A stretch of 41,305 nucleotides of DNA from Clostridia bacterium (GTDB taxonomy: Bacteria; Bacillota; Clostridia; Oscillospirales; CAG-272): NCBI GenBank assembly GCA_017504995.1, contig JAFVQC010000062.1:1-41305 (forward strand), read 5' to 3'. Of the stretch, positions 31,808 to 41,305 are shown in pieces (position 1 is the stretch's first letter; each line of letters begins with the position of its first letter). The notes under the pieces were generated by a model that ran no database searches, was not told the origin of the DNA, and worked only from the letters and a program-made list of their open reading frames with translations. The translations under genes and the position numbers were made by a program.

Positions 31808-32374
31808 TTAAATATTGTTCAGCATGATCTCTACCAGCTCGTCAAAGGCGCGGGAAAGCTCCGCGCGAAGCCGTCCGACCTGAATAATGGTTTGGGCAGA
31901 GGAACGGGGCAGAGCGCCCGCGTGGAGCTTGGAAAGCATGGCGTTGTGGGCGCATCTCCCTTCGGAGAGCAGCCTGCGGAAGCCTTGGCGGTCGGGAATC
32001 TCGTCAGGCTTGCGGATTCGCTTAAGCATAGATACCGCCTCTGAGAGCGATTCTGCTAGCTTGATACAGACGGCGCTTTCCTCGTTTTGCTTGACAGAGG
32101 GAAGCAACGTTGGGTGATGGCACAGCTCTGCGGCAGCATCCACCACACGGGATAGGGCATGGGCGCAGGCAGCCAGATTGTCTCGCTCCAAGGGGGGGAG
32201 AAAATCCGAGAACAGAGCGTCCTCCAGCTCGCAAACCGAACGGTCACACGCCCGTCTGATGGAGGAAAATTCCTCTCTCCGCGTTGCGCTTTGACCGCCG
32301 CAGGCAAGGGTGACTGCGGAGCGCGCCAGCTCGGAAAGCTTTTCTAATTGCTCGAAATAGTTGTATTTTACCAT
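31808..32374 (-). CDS. PhoU-like (DUF47) partner of the phosphate permease
   Basis: This 188-residue all-helical protein matches the DUF47/PhoU-like group encoded beside PiT permeases, thought to modulate phosphate uptake. Helices with regular charge spacing run through residues 10-185. There is no membrane segment. ATG 32374 is preferred (AAGGTGG upstream); GTG 32383 gives three more residues. It lies 31 bases after the permease gene in the same direction. Confidence 0.82.
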   Translation of the reverse strand: MVKYNYFEQLEKLSELARSAVTLACGGQSATRREEFSSIRRACDRSVCELEDALFSDFLPPLERDNLAACAHALSRVVDAAAELCHHPTLLPSVKQNEESAVCIKLAESLSEAVSMLKRIRKPDEIPDRQGFRRLLSEGRCAHNAMLSKLHAGALPRSSAQTIIQVGRLRAELSRAFDELVEIMLNNI

Positions 32375-32405
32375 ATCTTCCACCTTTCCAATATTCGTTG
32401 AGAGA

Positions 32406-33401
32406 TTACAGAACGGTTGTCAAATAAGAAAGAAAGAACCCGATCGCGCCGCAAAAGGGAAAGGTCAGCCCCCAAGCGGCAAACAGCTGTCCCACGATCC
32501 GAGGATTGATCCCATGTCGTTTGCGCATACCCGTTCCCATCATGGCGCAAGCCTTGGAGTGGGTCGTGCTGGCGGGAATGCCCAAAAAGGAACAGATCGC
32601 AAGGACCGCGCTGGAGGCGGCATCTGCGGCGCTTCCGCTTGCGGCATCCAGATCGGTCATGTCGCATCCCACCTTTTTGATGATACGAGAACCGCCCAGC
32701 ATCGTGCCGAGAGACATGACGAAGGCACAGGCAAGGACGATCATGAGGGGGATCGTGGCGGATGTTTTTGGGTTGATTCCGTGAAAGGAAAGACCCAGCA
32801 GATAGACACCCATGAATTTTTGCGAATCCTGCGCGCCGTGGAGAATGGCGCTTCCCGCCGCGCTGAGACATTGCGCCCGTCGAAACGAACGCATGGCGGA
32901 GCGCCTTTTTTTGTTGGTGAGAATGCGGAGCAGGACCGAGTAAAAAAGAAGCCCCAACAGAAACGCGGGGAGGGTGGTGACGAACAAGCCGAGAAGCACC
33001 AACCGCCATTGCTCAGGGTTAATGGCGTCCGTGCTCATGCGATTGGCGAGGGCGGCTCCCGTGATGCCTGAGATCAGCGCGTGGCTTTCACTGGTGGGCA
33101 GCCCGAAGCGCCAAGCGACGGTTGCCCAGAGGATCACGGCGCAAAGACCCGAGCAAAGGGCGCAGAGTGCTTCGGATGGGTCTGCGCCGAAATCCACGAT
33201 GCCGTAGAGGGTTTTTGCTACCTTGGGGCTGAGAAGAGCCATTCCCACAGCACCAATAAAATTACAAACGGCGGCAAGGGTCAGGGCGGCGGAGGGAGAG
33301 AGAGAACGGGTACAGACGCATCCCGCAATGGCGTTGGGCGCGTCGGTCCAGCCGTTGACCAGAATGACGAGAAAAAGCAGGACGCTGAACAGAACGATCA
33401 T
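32406..33401 (-). CDS. PiT-family inorganic phosphate permease
   Basis: This 331-residue membrane protein imports phosphate, probably as a metal complex or with cations. The two inverted half-signatures are present: GWTDAPNAIAG near residue 17 and the SxxTTHSKACAMMGTG...GLTFPFCG region near the end. About ten membrane segments are visible. GGAGG lies seven bases before the ATG. Encoded with the PhoU-like gene downstream. Confidence 0.93.
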   Translation of the reverse strand: MIVLFSVLLFLVILVNGWTDAPNAIAGCVCTRSLSPSAALTLAAVCNFIGAVGMALLSPKVAKTLYGIVDFGADPSEALCALCSGLCAVILWATVAWRFGLPTSESHALISGITGAALANRMSTDAINPEQWRLVLLGLFVTTLPAFLLGLLFYSVLLRILTNKKRRSAMRSFRRAQCLSAAGSAILHGAQDSQKFMGVYLLGLSFHGINPKTSATIPLMIVLACAFVMSLGTMLGGSRIIKKVGCDMTDLDAASGSAADAASSAVLAICSFLGIPASTTHSKACAMMGTGMRKRHGINPRIVGQLFAAWGLTFPFCGAIGFFLSYLTTVL

Positions 33402-33541
33402 GGCGCACCTCCGATTGGATTGTCGCTATGGTATCTTATGAGTGCCGTTTCCCATTCATTCCGAAAGACAAGCGCGGACAACTTGAAAAAATTTCTCGGG
33501 AGAGCTACACAAACGCAAGAAAATATGGTATAATAATATGA

Positions 33542-35569
<2,028 letters not shown>

Positions 35570-35582
35570 CCCTGATGCAGGG

Positions 35583-36146
35583 TCATACCCCCGTATATTC
35601 CAGAATACCTTGATAAATGCCCTCGGCAAACAGGTCGGGGCGCTGTGACATCAGCATGGCGTCGCTTGCGTTGGTGATAAAGCCCAGCTCCACCAAGATG
35701 GCAGGCATGGTGGTGCGGCGAAGGACGTAAAGCCCCGACCGAACCTTCATACCGCGATTGCGCAGACCCGTGGTGCGGTTGAGCCAATAGAGTATATCTT
35801 CACCTAAAGAAAACGCGGCGGAAGGCTCGGAGAAGGCGAAGGCTTCGCTTCCCGTGGCGCTTGGGATCGAGGAGGCGTTGGTGTGAAGGCTGATGAAGTA
35901 ATCTGCCCCCCAACTGTTGGCATCCTCGACCCGCAGACGGAGACTGGATGAATTGGACGTGCCGATCTGTGTGTCGGCATTGGGGCGGGAGAGCCGAACC
36001 TCAAAGTTTCCGTTGGCGCGGAGAAGCTCTGCAAGCTCGATTCCGATTCGGAAAACGATGTCCTGCTCTCTCAGACCGTTTCCTTCCGCGCCTGCGTTGG
36101 GGTTGAGAGGGTTATGTCCTTGGTCAATATAAATTTTAATTGCCAT
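35583..36146 (-). CDS. N-acetylmuramoyl-L-alanine amidase (Amidase_3) without signal peptide
   Basis: This 187-residue zinc amidase cleaves the bond between muramic acid and the stem peptide. Ligands are His11 (DQGHNP), Glu27 and His88 (SLHTN), with catalytic Glu153 (VELGFITN). The frame is open further upstream, but ATG 36146 has AAAGGA and gives the family N-terminus. There is no signal peptide or binding domain, as in CwlC-type amidases of sporulation that act when the mother cell lyses, or in phage lysins. No phage genes are near. Confidence 0.9.
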   Translation of the reverse strand: MAIKIYIDQGHNPLNPNAGAEGNGLREQDIVFRIGIELAELLRANGNFEVRLSRPNADTQIGTSNSSSLRLRVEDANSWGADYFISLHTNASSIPSATGSEAFAFSEPSAAFSLGEDILYWLNRTTGLRNRGMKVRSGLYVLRRTTMPAILVELGFITNASDAMLMSQRPDLFAEGIYQGILEYTGV

Positions 36147-36233
36147 AGCAAGATCCTTTCTTCTGTGTTCTATCCATATCCTATTCCCGAGGTGAGGGAA
36201 TGGTGACGAAAAAATCAAGTACGAGGTTGTGAA

Positions 36234-37103
36234 ATGAGCAACGGTGAAATCAAAAACAAAATTGAAGGCGGCACGCTGTATTTGGTGGCGACACCCATCG
36301 GCAACTTGTCCGATCTGAGCGAGAGAGCAATCAAGGTCTTGTCGGAGGTGGATTTTATTGCCGCCGAGGATACGAGAAATTCCTTGCGGCTTCTGACCCA
36401 TTTTGGAATCTCAAAGCCCATGGTTTCCTATCACGAGCATAATCGGAGGGAGAGGGGAGAGGAGATCGCGGCAAGGCTTTTGGCGGGAGAGTCCTGCGCC
36501 TTGATCACCGATGCGGGCACGCCTGCCATTTCCGATCCCGGGGAGGATCTGGTGGCGCTTTGCGCAGGTCGGCAGATCCCCGTCACGTCGATCCCCGGGG
36601 CGTGCGCCATGATTACGGCGCTGACCTTGTCGGGGCTTTCTACCGCGCGGTTTACCTTTGAGGGCTTTCTTCCCGTTCCCAAAAAAGAAAGACGGGAGCG
36701 TCTTGCGGAGTTTGAGACGGAAACGAAAACAATGATCCTTCACGAAGCGCCTCACAAGCTGCGCGCGACTCTTGCCGATCTGGAAAAGACCTTGGGCGGG
36801 GCGCGTCGGATCGCCCTTTGCAGGGAGCTGACCAAGCGAAACGAGGAGATCTTCCGTACGACGATTTCCAAAGCAATTGCATATTATGAAGAAAGAGAGC
36901 CGAGAGGGGAGTACGTTCTTGTGGTCGAGGGGGGGAAAAAAACAAAGCCGTCCGTTTCCACTGCGTTTGATGGTATGACCCCCGAAGAAGCGGTTGCCTA
37001 TTACTTAGAAAAGGGAATGAGCCGAAACGAGGCGATCAAGTCTGCGGCGAAGGCGCTGGGGCTTGCGAGAAACGAGGTTTACGACCGAATGAAAAACAAT
37101 TGA
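36234..37103 (+). CDS. rsmI: 16S rRNA (cytidine(1402)-2'-O)-methyltransferase
   Basis: This 289-residue SAM-dependent methyltransferase modifies C1402 in the ribosomal decoding centre. The N-terminal GTLYLVATPIGNLSDLSERA, AAEDTRNS, TDAGTPAISDPG and HEAPHKL blocks are diagnostic of RsmI. The C-terminal domain ends with a helix-turn-helix-like region. The gene is divergent from the amidase, with 87 bases between them. GAGG precedes the ATG. Confidence 0.96.
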   Translation: MSNGEIKNKIEGGTLYLVATPIGNLSDLSERAIKVLSEVDFIAAEDTRNSLRLLTHFGISKPMVSYHEHNRRERGEEIAARLLAGESCALITDAGTPAISDPGEDLVALCAGRQIPVTSIPGACAMITALTLSGLSTARFTFEGFLPVPKKERRERLAEFETETKTMILHEAPHKLRATLADLEKTLGGARRIALCRELTKRNEEIFRTTISKAIAYYEEREPRGEYVLVVEGGKKTKPSVSTAFDGMTPEEAVAYYLEKGMSRNEAIKSAAKALGLARNEVYDRMKNN

Positions 37104-37199
37104 GTGCAAAAAAAGAAAAGTTGGCAGTCTTTGATGAAAATTATACAAAATGAAAGAATATTTTGCGACTACATTCTACGATTATCTTTGAAAATAGAC

Positions 37200-37228
37200 T
37201 TGATTTTTTTCGCGTTTTATGATATGAT
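37200..37228 (+). promoter_or_regulatory. Promoter of asd
   Basis: TTGATT (37200-37205), a 17-base spacer and TATGAT (37223-37228) lie 44 bases before asd. The leader is too short for a lysine riboswitch. Confidence 0.7.
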
Positions 37229-37271
37229 ATTTTGTATAAACTTGCAATAATGATGAAAGGAATATACAATT

Positions 37272-38348
37272 ATGCAAAAGATGAAGGTTGGCGTGGTCGG
37301 CGCAACGGGTATGGTCGGTCAGCGCTTTTTGACTCTGTTGGAAAATCACCCCTATTTTGAGGTTTCCGCATTGGCGGCATCGGCTCGTTCTGCGGGAAAG
37401 ACCTATGCGGAGGCGGTCGGCGACCGTTGGAAGATGAAAACGCCGATGCCCGAGAAGTATAAGAGCATGATCGTTCACGACGCGGCAAAGATCGACGAGA
37501 TGGGCGCGCTTTGCAGCTTCGTATTCTGCGCGGTTGACATGAAGAAGGACGAGATCAAGGCGTTGGAGGAGGCGTATGCCAAGCACGAGATCCCCGTGGT
37601 CTCCAACAACTCCGCAAACCGCTGGACGCCCGACGTTCCTATGGTGATCCCCGAGATCAACGACGCGCATCTGGAAGTGATCGCGGCGCAGAGAAAGAGA
37701 CTTGGTACGAAGCGCGGCTTTATTGCCGTAAAGCCCAACTGCTCGATCCAGTCCTACGTTCCCGCTTTGACTCCCCTTTTGAAGTATAAGCCCACCGAGA
37801 TCGTGGCGACCACCTATCAGGCAATTTCGGGCGCGGGCAAGACCTTCCGCGAGTGGCCCGAGATGATCGACAACATCATTCCCTATATCGGCGGCGAGGA
37901 AGAGAAGAGCGAGCAGGAGCCGCTTCGCGTTTGGGGTAAGGTGGAGAACGGCGAGATCGTCAAGGCTGACGCTCCCGTCATCACCACCCAGTGTATCCGC
38001 GTGCCCGTTTCCGACGGTCATACGGCGGCGGTGTTCGTAAAGTTTGAGAATAAGCCTTCCAAGGAAGAAATTCTCAAGGCATGGGCAGAGTTCAAGGGCA
38101 AGCCGCAGGAGCTGGGACTTCCCAACGCGCCTGAACAGTTTATTACTTATTTTGAGGAGGATAACCGTCCTCAGGCGGCGCTGGACCGCGATATTTACGG
38201 CGGTATGGGCGTTACCGTGGGCAGACTGCGCGAGGATAAGATCTACGATTATAAGTTCGTTGGCTTGTCTCACAATACCCTTCGCGGTGCGGCGGGCGGC
38301 GCGGTGCTGATTGCCGAGCTTCTTTACAGAGAGGGTTATTTTAACTGA
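37272..38348 (+). CDS. asd: Aspartate-semialdehyde dehydrogenase
   Basis: This 358-residue NADPH enzyme reduces aspartyl phosphate on the way to lysine, threonine, methionine and diaminopimelate. It has the GATGMVGQRF nucleotide motif, the catalytic Cys in VKPNCSIQSY, and the GHTAAVFVKFENKPS segment. Its length and sequence fit the archaeal/fungal-type branch, not the classical Gram-negative one. AAAGGA lies 12 bases before ATG 37272; ATG 37281 is an alternative. It is monocistronic. Confidence 0.95.
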   Translation: MQKMKVGVVGATGMVGQRFLTLLENHPYFEVSALAASARSAGKTYAEAVGDRWKMKTPMPEKYKSMIVHDAAKIDEMGALCSFVFCAVDMKKDEIKALEEAYAKHEIPVVSNNSANRWTPDVPMVIPEINDAHLEVIAAQRKRLGTKRGFIAVKPNCSIQSYVPALTPLLKYKPTEIVATTYQAISGAGKTFREWPEMIDNIIPYIGGEEEKSEQEPLRVWGKVENGEIVKADAPVITTQCIRVPVSDGHTAAVFVKFENKPSKEEILKAWAEFKGKPQELGLPNAPEQFITYFEEDNRPQAALDRDIYGGMGVTVGRLREDKIYDYKFVGLSHNTLRGAAGGAVLIAELLYREGYFN

Positions 38349-38365
38349 TTTTCTACCAATCGATC

Positions 38366-38405
38366 GGGGAATGCTTGAAAGAGAGCGTTCCCCAAATTTT
38401 TTTTG
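38366..38405 (+). terminator. Terminator of asd
   Basis: GGGGAATGCT (38366-38375) pairs with AGCGTTCCCC (38384-38393) with one G-U or mismatch, followed by a run of eight T residues. Confidence 0.9.
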
Positions 38406-38425
38406 GAAAAATTTTCGTTTTGCTC

Positions 38426-38454
38426 TTGACAACGCCTCGGCAATGCTATATAAT
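38426..38454 (+). promoter_or_regulatory. Promoter of the cation exchanger gene
   Basis: TTGACA (38426-38431), 17 bases and TATAAT (38449-38454) form a perfect consensus. The leader of about 90 bases contains an ACGACAC...GTGCCGT stem (38499-38522, one mismatch) but matches no riboswitch class I can name. Confidence 0.85.
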
Positions 38455-38550
38455 ATGCGAGGTAAAAACCTATTGCCGTATAACAATATGTAGAAAACAA
38501 CGACACGTCCGCAGATGTGCCGTGAAGCCATAAGGAAAAGGAGAAAAAAC

Positions 38551-39690
38551 ATGGTATTCAACGTTTTATTGTTTGCCGTTGGACTGGTGATGTTGGTTCG
38601 TGGCGGAGATTGGTTCGTGGATAGCGCGTCGGGAATCGCCCGTCGGTTTCACTTGCCCGAGCTTTTGATCGGCGCAACGGTGGTGTCCATCGGCACGACC
38701 CTTCCCGAGGTCATGGTTTCGGCGCAGGGCGCTATGACAGGCTCGGGGGGAATGGCGTACGGAAACGCGGTTGGTTCAATTATCTGTAATACTTCTTTGA
38801 TTGCCGCGCTGACCATTGCGATCAAGCCGGGAAAAGTAGATCGAAAGTCCATGCTCCTTCCCGTTTCCTTTTTCTTTGGAGTAGCCGTGTTTTATATGGC
38901 AGTCGCTTATTGGATGGGGGAGTTTACCCGCCTTGTGGGCATCGTTCTTTTGGCGCTGTTCGTCAGCTACATGGCGGCGACGTTGCTCTCTATGAAAAAA
39001 GATTTTCATGAATTGAGCGTCGTCTATGAGTTTGAACAAGATCAGGAGGAAGAAAAGCCTTTTTCTTGGAAGGAATTGATCGTCGAAGCCATCGTCATTT
39101 TGATCGGAGCAGCCTTTATGTTTTATAAGGGCTCGATCATTCGAATCATCGGCATCGTCATGCTTGCGGTGTTTGCGGTATACGCCGTTCTTCGCGTCGT
39201 TGCCCGTAAGCGTTCCGCGTCGATGCTTCGGGAGATCTTTTTTCTTGTGATCGGCGCGGCTGTGATCGCGGGGGGCGCGAATCTTTTGGTGGATAGCGGC
39301 ACGGCGATTGCGGAGGAGCTGGGCGTGCCCGATACGGTGATCGCTCTGACCTTCGTCGCGCTGGGCACTTCGCTTCCCGAGCTGGTTACCGCCGTGACTT
39401 CTTTGGTGAAGGGACACGGTGCGCTATCGCTGGGAAATATTATTGGAGCGAACCTCTTTAACTTGGTTTTGGTTGGTGGAATTGCTACCGCGATTTCTCC
39501 CTTTGGCGTTCCGTCGGAATCGACCATCGGCGGTATTCCCGCGTCTTTGGTGTTGGATCTTCCCGTGATGCTTGGCGTGATGCTCCTGATGACCGTTCCC
39601 GCTTTGATCCGTGGGAAGCTTTCCCGCGCGCAGGGAATTGCTCTGCTTTGCGTTTACGCGGCGTTCTGTACGATTCAATTCGTGATGTGA
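38551..39690 (+). CDS. CaCA-family calcium/sodium:proton exchanger (YrbG-like)
   Basis: This 379-residue protein has ten or eleven membrane segments in two homologous halves. The alpha repeats are GATVVSIGTTLPEVMVSAQ (about 40-60) and TFVALGTSLPELVTAVTS (about 270-290), with paired acidic residues. It exchanges calcium for protons or sodium. A charged cytoplasmic loop follows residue 155. ATG 38551 has AAGGAG close by; the longer frame begins inside the leader. Confidence 0.92.
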   Translation: MVFNVLLFAVGLVMLVRGGDWFVDSASGIARRFHLPELLIGATVVSIGTTLPEVMVSAQGAMTGSGGMAYGNAVGSIICNTSLIAALTIAIKPGKVDRKSMLLPVSFFFGVAVFYMAVAYWMGEFTRLVGIVLLALFVSYMAATLLSMKKDFHELSVVYEFEQDQEEEKPFSWKELIVEAIVILIGAAFMFYKGSIIRIIGIVMLAVFAVYAVLRVVARKRSASMLREIFFLVIGAAVIAGGANLLVDSGTAIAEELGVPDTVIALTFVALGTSLPELVTAVTSLVKGHGALSLGNIIGANLFNLVLVGGIATAISPFGVPSESTIGGIPASLVLDLPVMLGVMLLMTVPALIRGKLSRAQGIALLCVYAAFCTIQFVM

Positions 39691-39723
39691 ATCGGTTCTC
39701 AATTTCATATTTTTATCATACTC

Positions 39724-39763
39724 TTTTTTCGGGTTGACTGCTTTAGCGGTCAGCCCGAAAAAA
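39724..39763 (+). terminator. Terminator after the exchanger
   Basis: TTTTTTCGGGTTGAC pairs with GTCAGCCCGAAAAAA around a ten-base loop, and TTTTT follows. The stem is symmetrical, so it may act on both strands. Confidence 0.85.
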
Positions 39764-39788
39764 TTTTTAAAAAATTTCAAAAAAACTA

Positions 39789-39836
39789 TTGACATTTGAA
39801 AAAAGTATGATATAATATAATCAAGAATGATTCTCA
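39789..39836 (+). promoter_or_regulatory. perR promoter with Fur/PerR-type operator
   Basis: TTGACA (39789-39794), a 16-base spacer and TATAAT (39811-39816) are followed by CAAGAAT-G-ATTCTCA (39822-39836). This is an interrupted palindrome with the 7-1-7 geometry of Fur/PerR boxes, overlapping the expected start point. Autoregulation of perR is common. Binding is inferred. Confidence 0.72.
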
Positions 39837-39852
39837 ATAAGGAATGGTTACT

Positions 39853-40263
39853 ATGAATAACAATCAAAAACGGAATACCTTACAAAAGAGAATCGTTTCA
39901 GATGTCTTTTGTGAGATGCACAATCACCCCTCCGCGGGAATGGTTTACGAGGCGGTTCGGGAAAAATATCCCAACATCAGCCGCGCGACCGTATACCGTC
40001 TGTTGGCGGAAGCAGCGGAGGAAGGGAAGATCAAGCGTTTGAAGCTCACCGACGCCAACGATCGCTATGACATCACGCTCAAACCACACTATCACGTGGT
40101 TTGCCGTGGGTGCGGCGCGGTTGCCGACGTAGAGGCGGAGCAGGTGGACGAGGAGCTTTCCCAAAGCGCGGTCGGATGCGAGGGCTTCCTCGTGGAAGGC
40201 TGTCACGTGGAGTTTGTGGGGCTTTGCGAAGGATGTCGCGGCAATTCAATGGAAAACAATTAA
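39853..40263 (+). CDS. perR: Peroxide-sensing Fur-family repressor PerR
   Basis: This 136-residue winged-helix repressor senses peroxide by iron-catalysed oxidation of histidines. The metal-site residues align with Bacillus subtilis PerR: His25, Asp73, His79, His81 and Asp92 (equivalent to His37, Asp85, His91, His93, Asp104). Asp at the last site distinguishes PerR from Fur. Two CxxC pairs (84/87, 125/128) hold structural zinc. ATG 39853 lies nine bases after AAGGA; ATG 39844 is too close. The next gene is its classic target. Confidence 0.9.
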   Translation: MNNNQKRNTLQKRIVSDVFCEMHNHPSAGMVYEAVREKYPNISRATVYRLLAEAAEEGKIKRLKLTDANDRYDITLKPHYHVVCRGCGAVADVEAEQVDEELSQSAVGCEGFLVEGCHVEFVGLCEGCRGNSMENN

Positions 40264-40299
40264 AAAATTAAATTATTTATTAAAAGGAGATCAAAGGTT

Positions 40300-40845
40300 A
40301 TGGCAAAATGGGTATGTTCTGTATGCGGTTACGTTCACGAGGGAGACAGCGCTCCCGAAAGATGTCCTCAGTGTAAGGTTCCCGCGGAGAAGTTCAACAA
40401 GCAGGAAGAAAATCAGCTGACTTGGGCGGCTGAGCACGTAGTAGGCGTGGCGCAGGGGTCTCCCGAGGATATCATGATGGATCTGCGCGCGAACTTTATG
40501 GGCGAGTGCACCGAGGTGGGTATGTATCTGGCAATGGCGAGAGTGGCTCACCGCGAGGGCTATCCCGAGATCGGTCTGTACTGGGAAAAGGCGGCTTACG
40601 AGGAAGCTGAGCACGCGGCGAAGTTCGCGGAGCTTCTGGGCGAGGTCGTTACCGACAGCACCAAGAAGAATCTGGAGATGAGAGTAGCGGCGGAGAACGG
40701 CGCGACCGAGGGCAAGTTTGACCTCGCCAAGAGAGCCAAGGCTCTGAATCTGGACGCGATCCACGACACCGTACATGAGATGGCGCGTGACGAGGCTCGC
40801 CACGGCAAGGCATTCGAGGGACTTCTCAACAGATACTTCAAGTAA
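40300..40845 (+). CDS. Reverse rubrerythrin
   Basis: This 181-residue peroxidase reduces hydrogen peroxide in anaerobes. Unlike classical rubrerythrin, the rubredoxin-like iron site comes first (Cys6, Cys9, Cys22, Cys25). The four-helix di-iron domain follows, with [22 protein letters not shown] and DEARHG motifs. The family is strongly PerR-regulated in Clostridium acetobutylicum. AAAGGAG precedes the ATG. It lies 36 bases after perR with no terminator visible. Confidence 0.95.
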   Translation: MAKWVCSVCGYVHEGDSAPERCPQCKVPAEKFNKQEENQLTWAAEHVVGVAQGSPEDIMMDLRANFMGECTEVGMYLAMARVAHREGYPEIGLYWEKAAYEEAEHAAKFAELLGEVVTDSTKKNLEMRVAAENGATEGKFDLAKRAKALNLDAIHDTVHEMARDEARHGKAFEGLLNRYFK

Positions 40846-40846
40846 G

Positions 40847-41050
40847 ATGATTCCGGAATGCTGTCCTTCTTGTAAGGAGAAAGATCTTTGGAAAGAAGTT
40901 ATAAATCCCTTTACCACAGGGATTCCTATTGGTAAAAATTTTCGTATCAGCCTTAATCCAACACGAATTTTTGAGTTCTATGAAGTTAAGTACCGTTGTA
41001 AGAATTGCGGATACGAGGGCAAATACGATTACCGTAGCAATAGGCTGTAA
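40847..41050 (+). CDS. Small zinc-ribbon protein of unknown function
   Basis: This 67-codon frame starts one base after the rubrerythrin stop. It has two CxxC pairs (CCPSC near residues 5-9 and CKNC near 51-54), making one zinc ribbon with a 40-residue insertion. No ribosome-binding site is visible other than the coupled stop/start. It is clearly more AT-rich than rubrerythrin. It sits between that gene and a remnant of another rubrerythrin 3-prime end, so it looks like an inserted segment. Confidence 0.6.
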   Translation: MIPECCPSCKEKDLWKEVINPFTTGIPIGKNFRISLNPTRIFEFYEVKYRCKNCGYEGKYDYRSNRL

Positions 41051-41110
41051 ATGAAGCTCGTCACGGCAAGGCGTTGGAGGGACTTCACGCAAGATATTCG
41101 GCTAATTTCT
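41051..41110 (+). pseudogene. Remnant of a rubrerythrin 3-prime end
   Basis: In one frame from about 41050 the sequence reads NEARHGKALEGLHARY and stops after SANF. This matches the rubrerythrin terminus [18 protein letters not shown]. Over the first 33 bases 29 match 40792-40824, and most differences fall in third codon positions. There is no start or upstream domain. Confidence 0.8.
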
Positions 41111-41140
41111 AAACATAATAAAATCAAGGCTTAAAGCACC

Positions 41141-41166
41141 GAAGAGCGACCGCAAGGTCGCTCTTC
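41141..41166. terminator. Hairpin after the rubrerythrin region
   Basis: GAAGAGCGACC pairs perfectly with GGTCGCTCTTC around a GCAA tetraloop. No T tract follows on the plus strand, so it may be a weak or RNA-stabilising terminator. Confidence 0.6.
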
Positions 41167-41236
41167 TCAGCGTGTAGAAAAAGTCCCAAAAGAAAACAGG
41201 GTTTCAGCAATTTGAACAAAAGGAATTCCCGTATTA

Positions 41237-41282
41237 GCCTTCCCCAGCGGGGAAGGTGGCGGCGAAGCCGACGGATGAGGAG
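41237..41282. repeat. Copy of the CCTTCCCC palindromic repeat at the right edge
   Basis: GCCTTCCCCAGCGGGGAAGG is followed by a variant core and GGATGAGGAGA, matching the right arm of the element at 298-346. The matching left arm, if present, lies beyond the window. Confidence 0.65.
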
Positions 41283-41305
41283 ACTGCCGTTTGTGTATTG
41301 CGCTC

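Noticed and set aside
35583..36146. Prophage endolysin
   Set aside because: No holin, portal, tail or integrase gene is nearby; flanking genes are ligA and rsmI.
38455..38550. Known manganese (yybP-ykoY) or fluoride riboswitch
   Set aside because: The conserved core strings of those classes are absent; kept only as an unassigned structured leader.

Overview
The window looks like a chromosomal segment of an anaerobic, endospore-forming member of the Clostridia, probably an uncultured gut lineage near Oscillospirales or Christensenellales. The evidence is a SpoVAC homologue, a PerR plus reverse-rubrerythrin pair, a CIRCE element before groESL, strong Shine-Dalgarno sites, near-consensus sigma-A promoters and a tRNA gene that encodes its own CCA. 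This placement is inferred from gene content, not from a database search. Most of the window is ordinary core genome. There is no prophage, transposase, CRISPR array or rRNA operon.

Layout. 1-380: inverted-repeat element. 381-3100: hisS, then two paralogous type I toxin-antitoxin-like loci (28- and 30-codon hydrophobic peptides, each facing a convergent antisense RNA) on either side of a small zinc-ribbon membrane protein. 3138-6391: an ABC-2/GldFG-type exporter whose ATPase is degenerate. 6391-6877: structured repeats and tRNA-Arg(ACG). 6973-10132: a relic-like PTS enzyme I homologue and typA. 10390-13076: HAD phosphatase-rimO-pgsA operon. 13371-15415: groESL under CIRCE. 15548-18724: AGCS amino-acid symporter, a 58-bp tandem repeat, a pyrophosphatase-like gene, a thioredoxin-like gene and an unknown membrane-anchored protein.

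18917-22778: a CDP-sugar operon (rfbF, rfbG, an SDR, a polyprenyl-phosphate-type glycosyltransferase). 23074-26315: a coiled-coil protein, an orphan spoVAC, a DUF4358-like lipoprotein, an undecaprenyl-phosphate sugar transferase and an alpha/beta hydrolase. 26543-29891: an OPT transporter, a PqqD-like protein and a threonine aldolase. 29944-33401: a three-gene membrane/lipoprotein operon, then a PiT phosphate permease with its PhoU-like partner. 33575-39690: ligA, an unsecreted amidase, rsmI, asd and a CaCA cation exchanger. 39853-41305: perR, reverse rubrerythrin, a 67-codon zinc-ribbon gene and the displaced 3-prime end of a second rubrerythrin.

The most unusual material is (a) the twin toxin/antisense loci, with sequence-diverged but architecture-conserved switches over the ribosome-binding site, (b) the PtsI-like protein that lost every catalytic residue, (c) the rubrerythrin tail remnant behind an AT-rich zinc-ribbon gene, and (d) several families of structured intergenic repeats, one of which incorporates the 3-prime end of the neighbouring tRNA. 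No search or folding program was run; all calls rest on reading the sequence.
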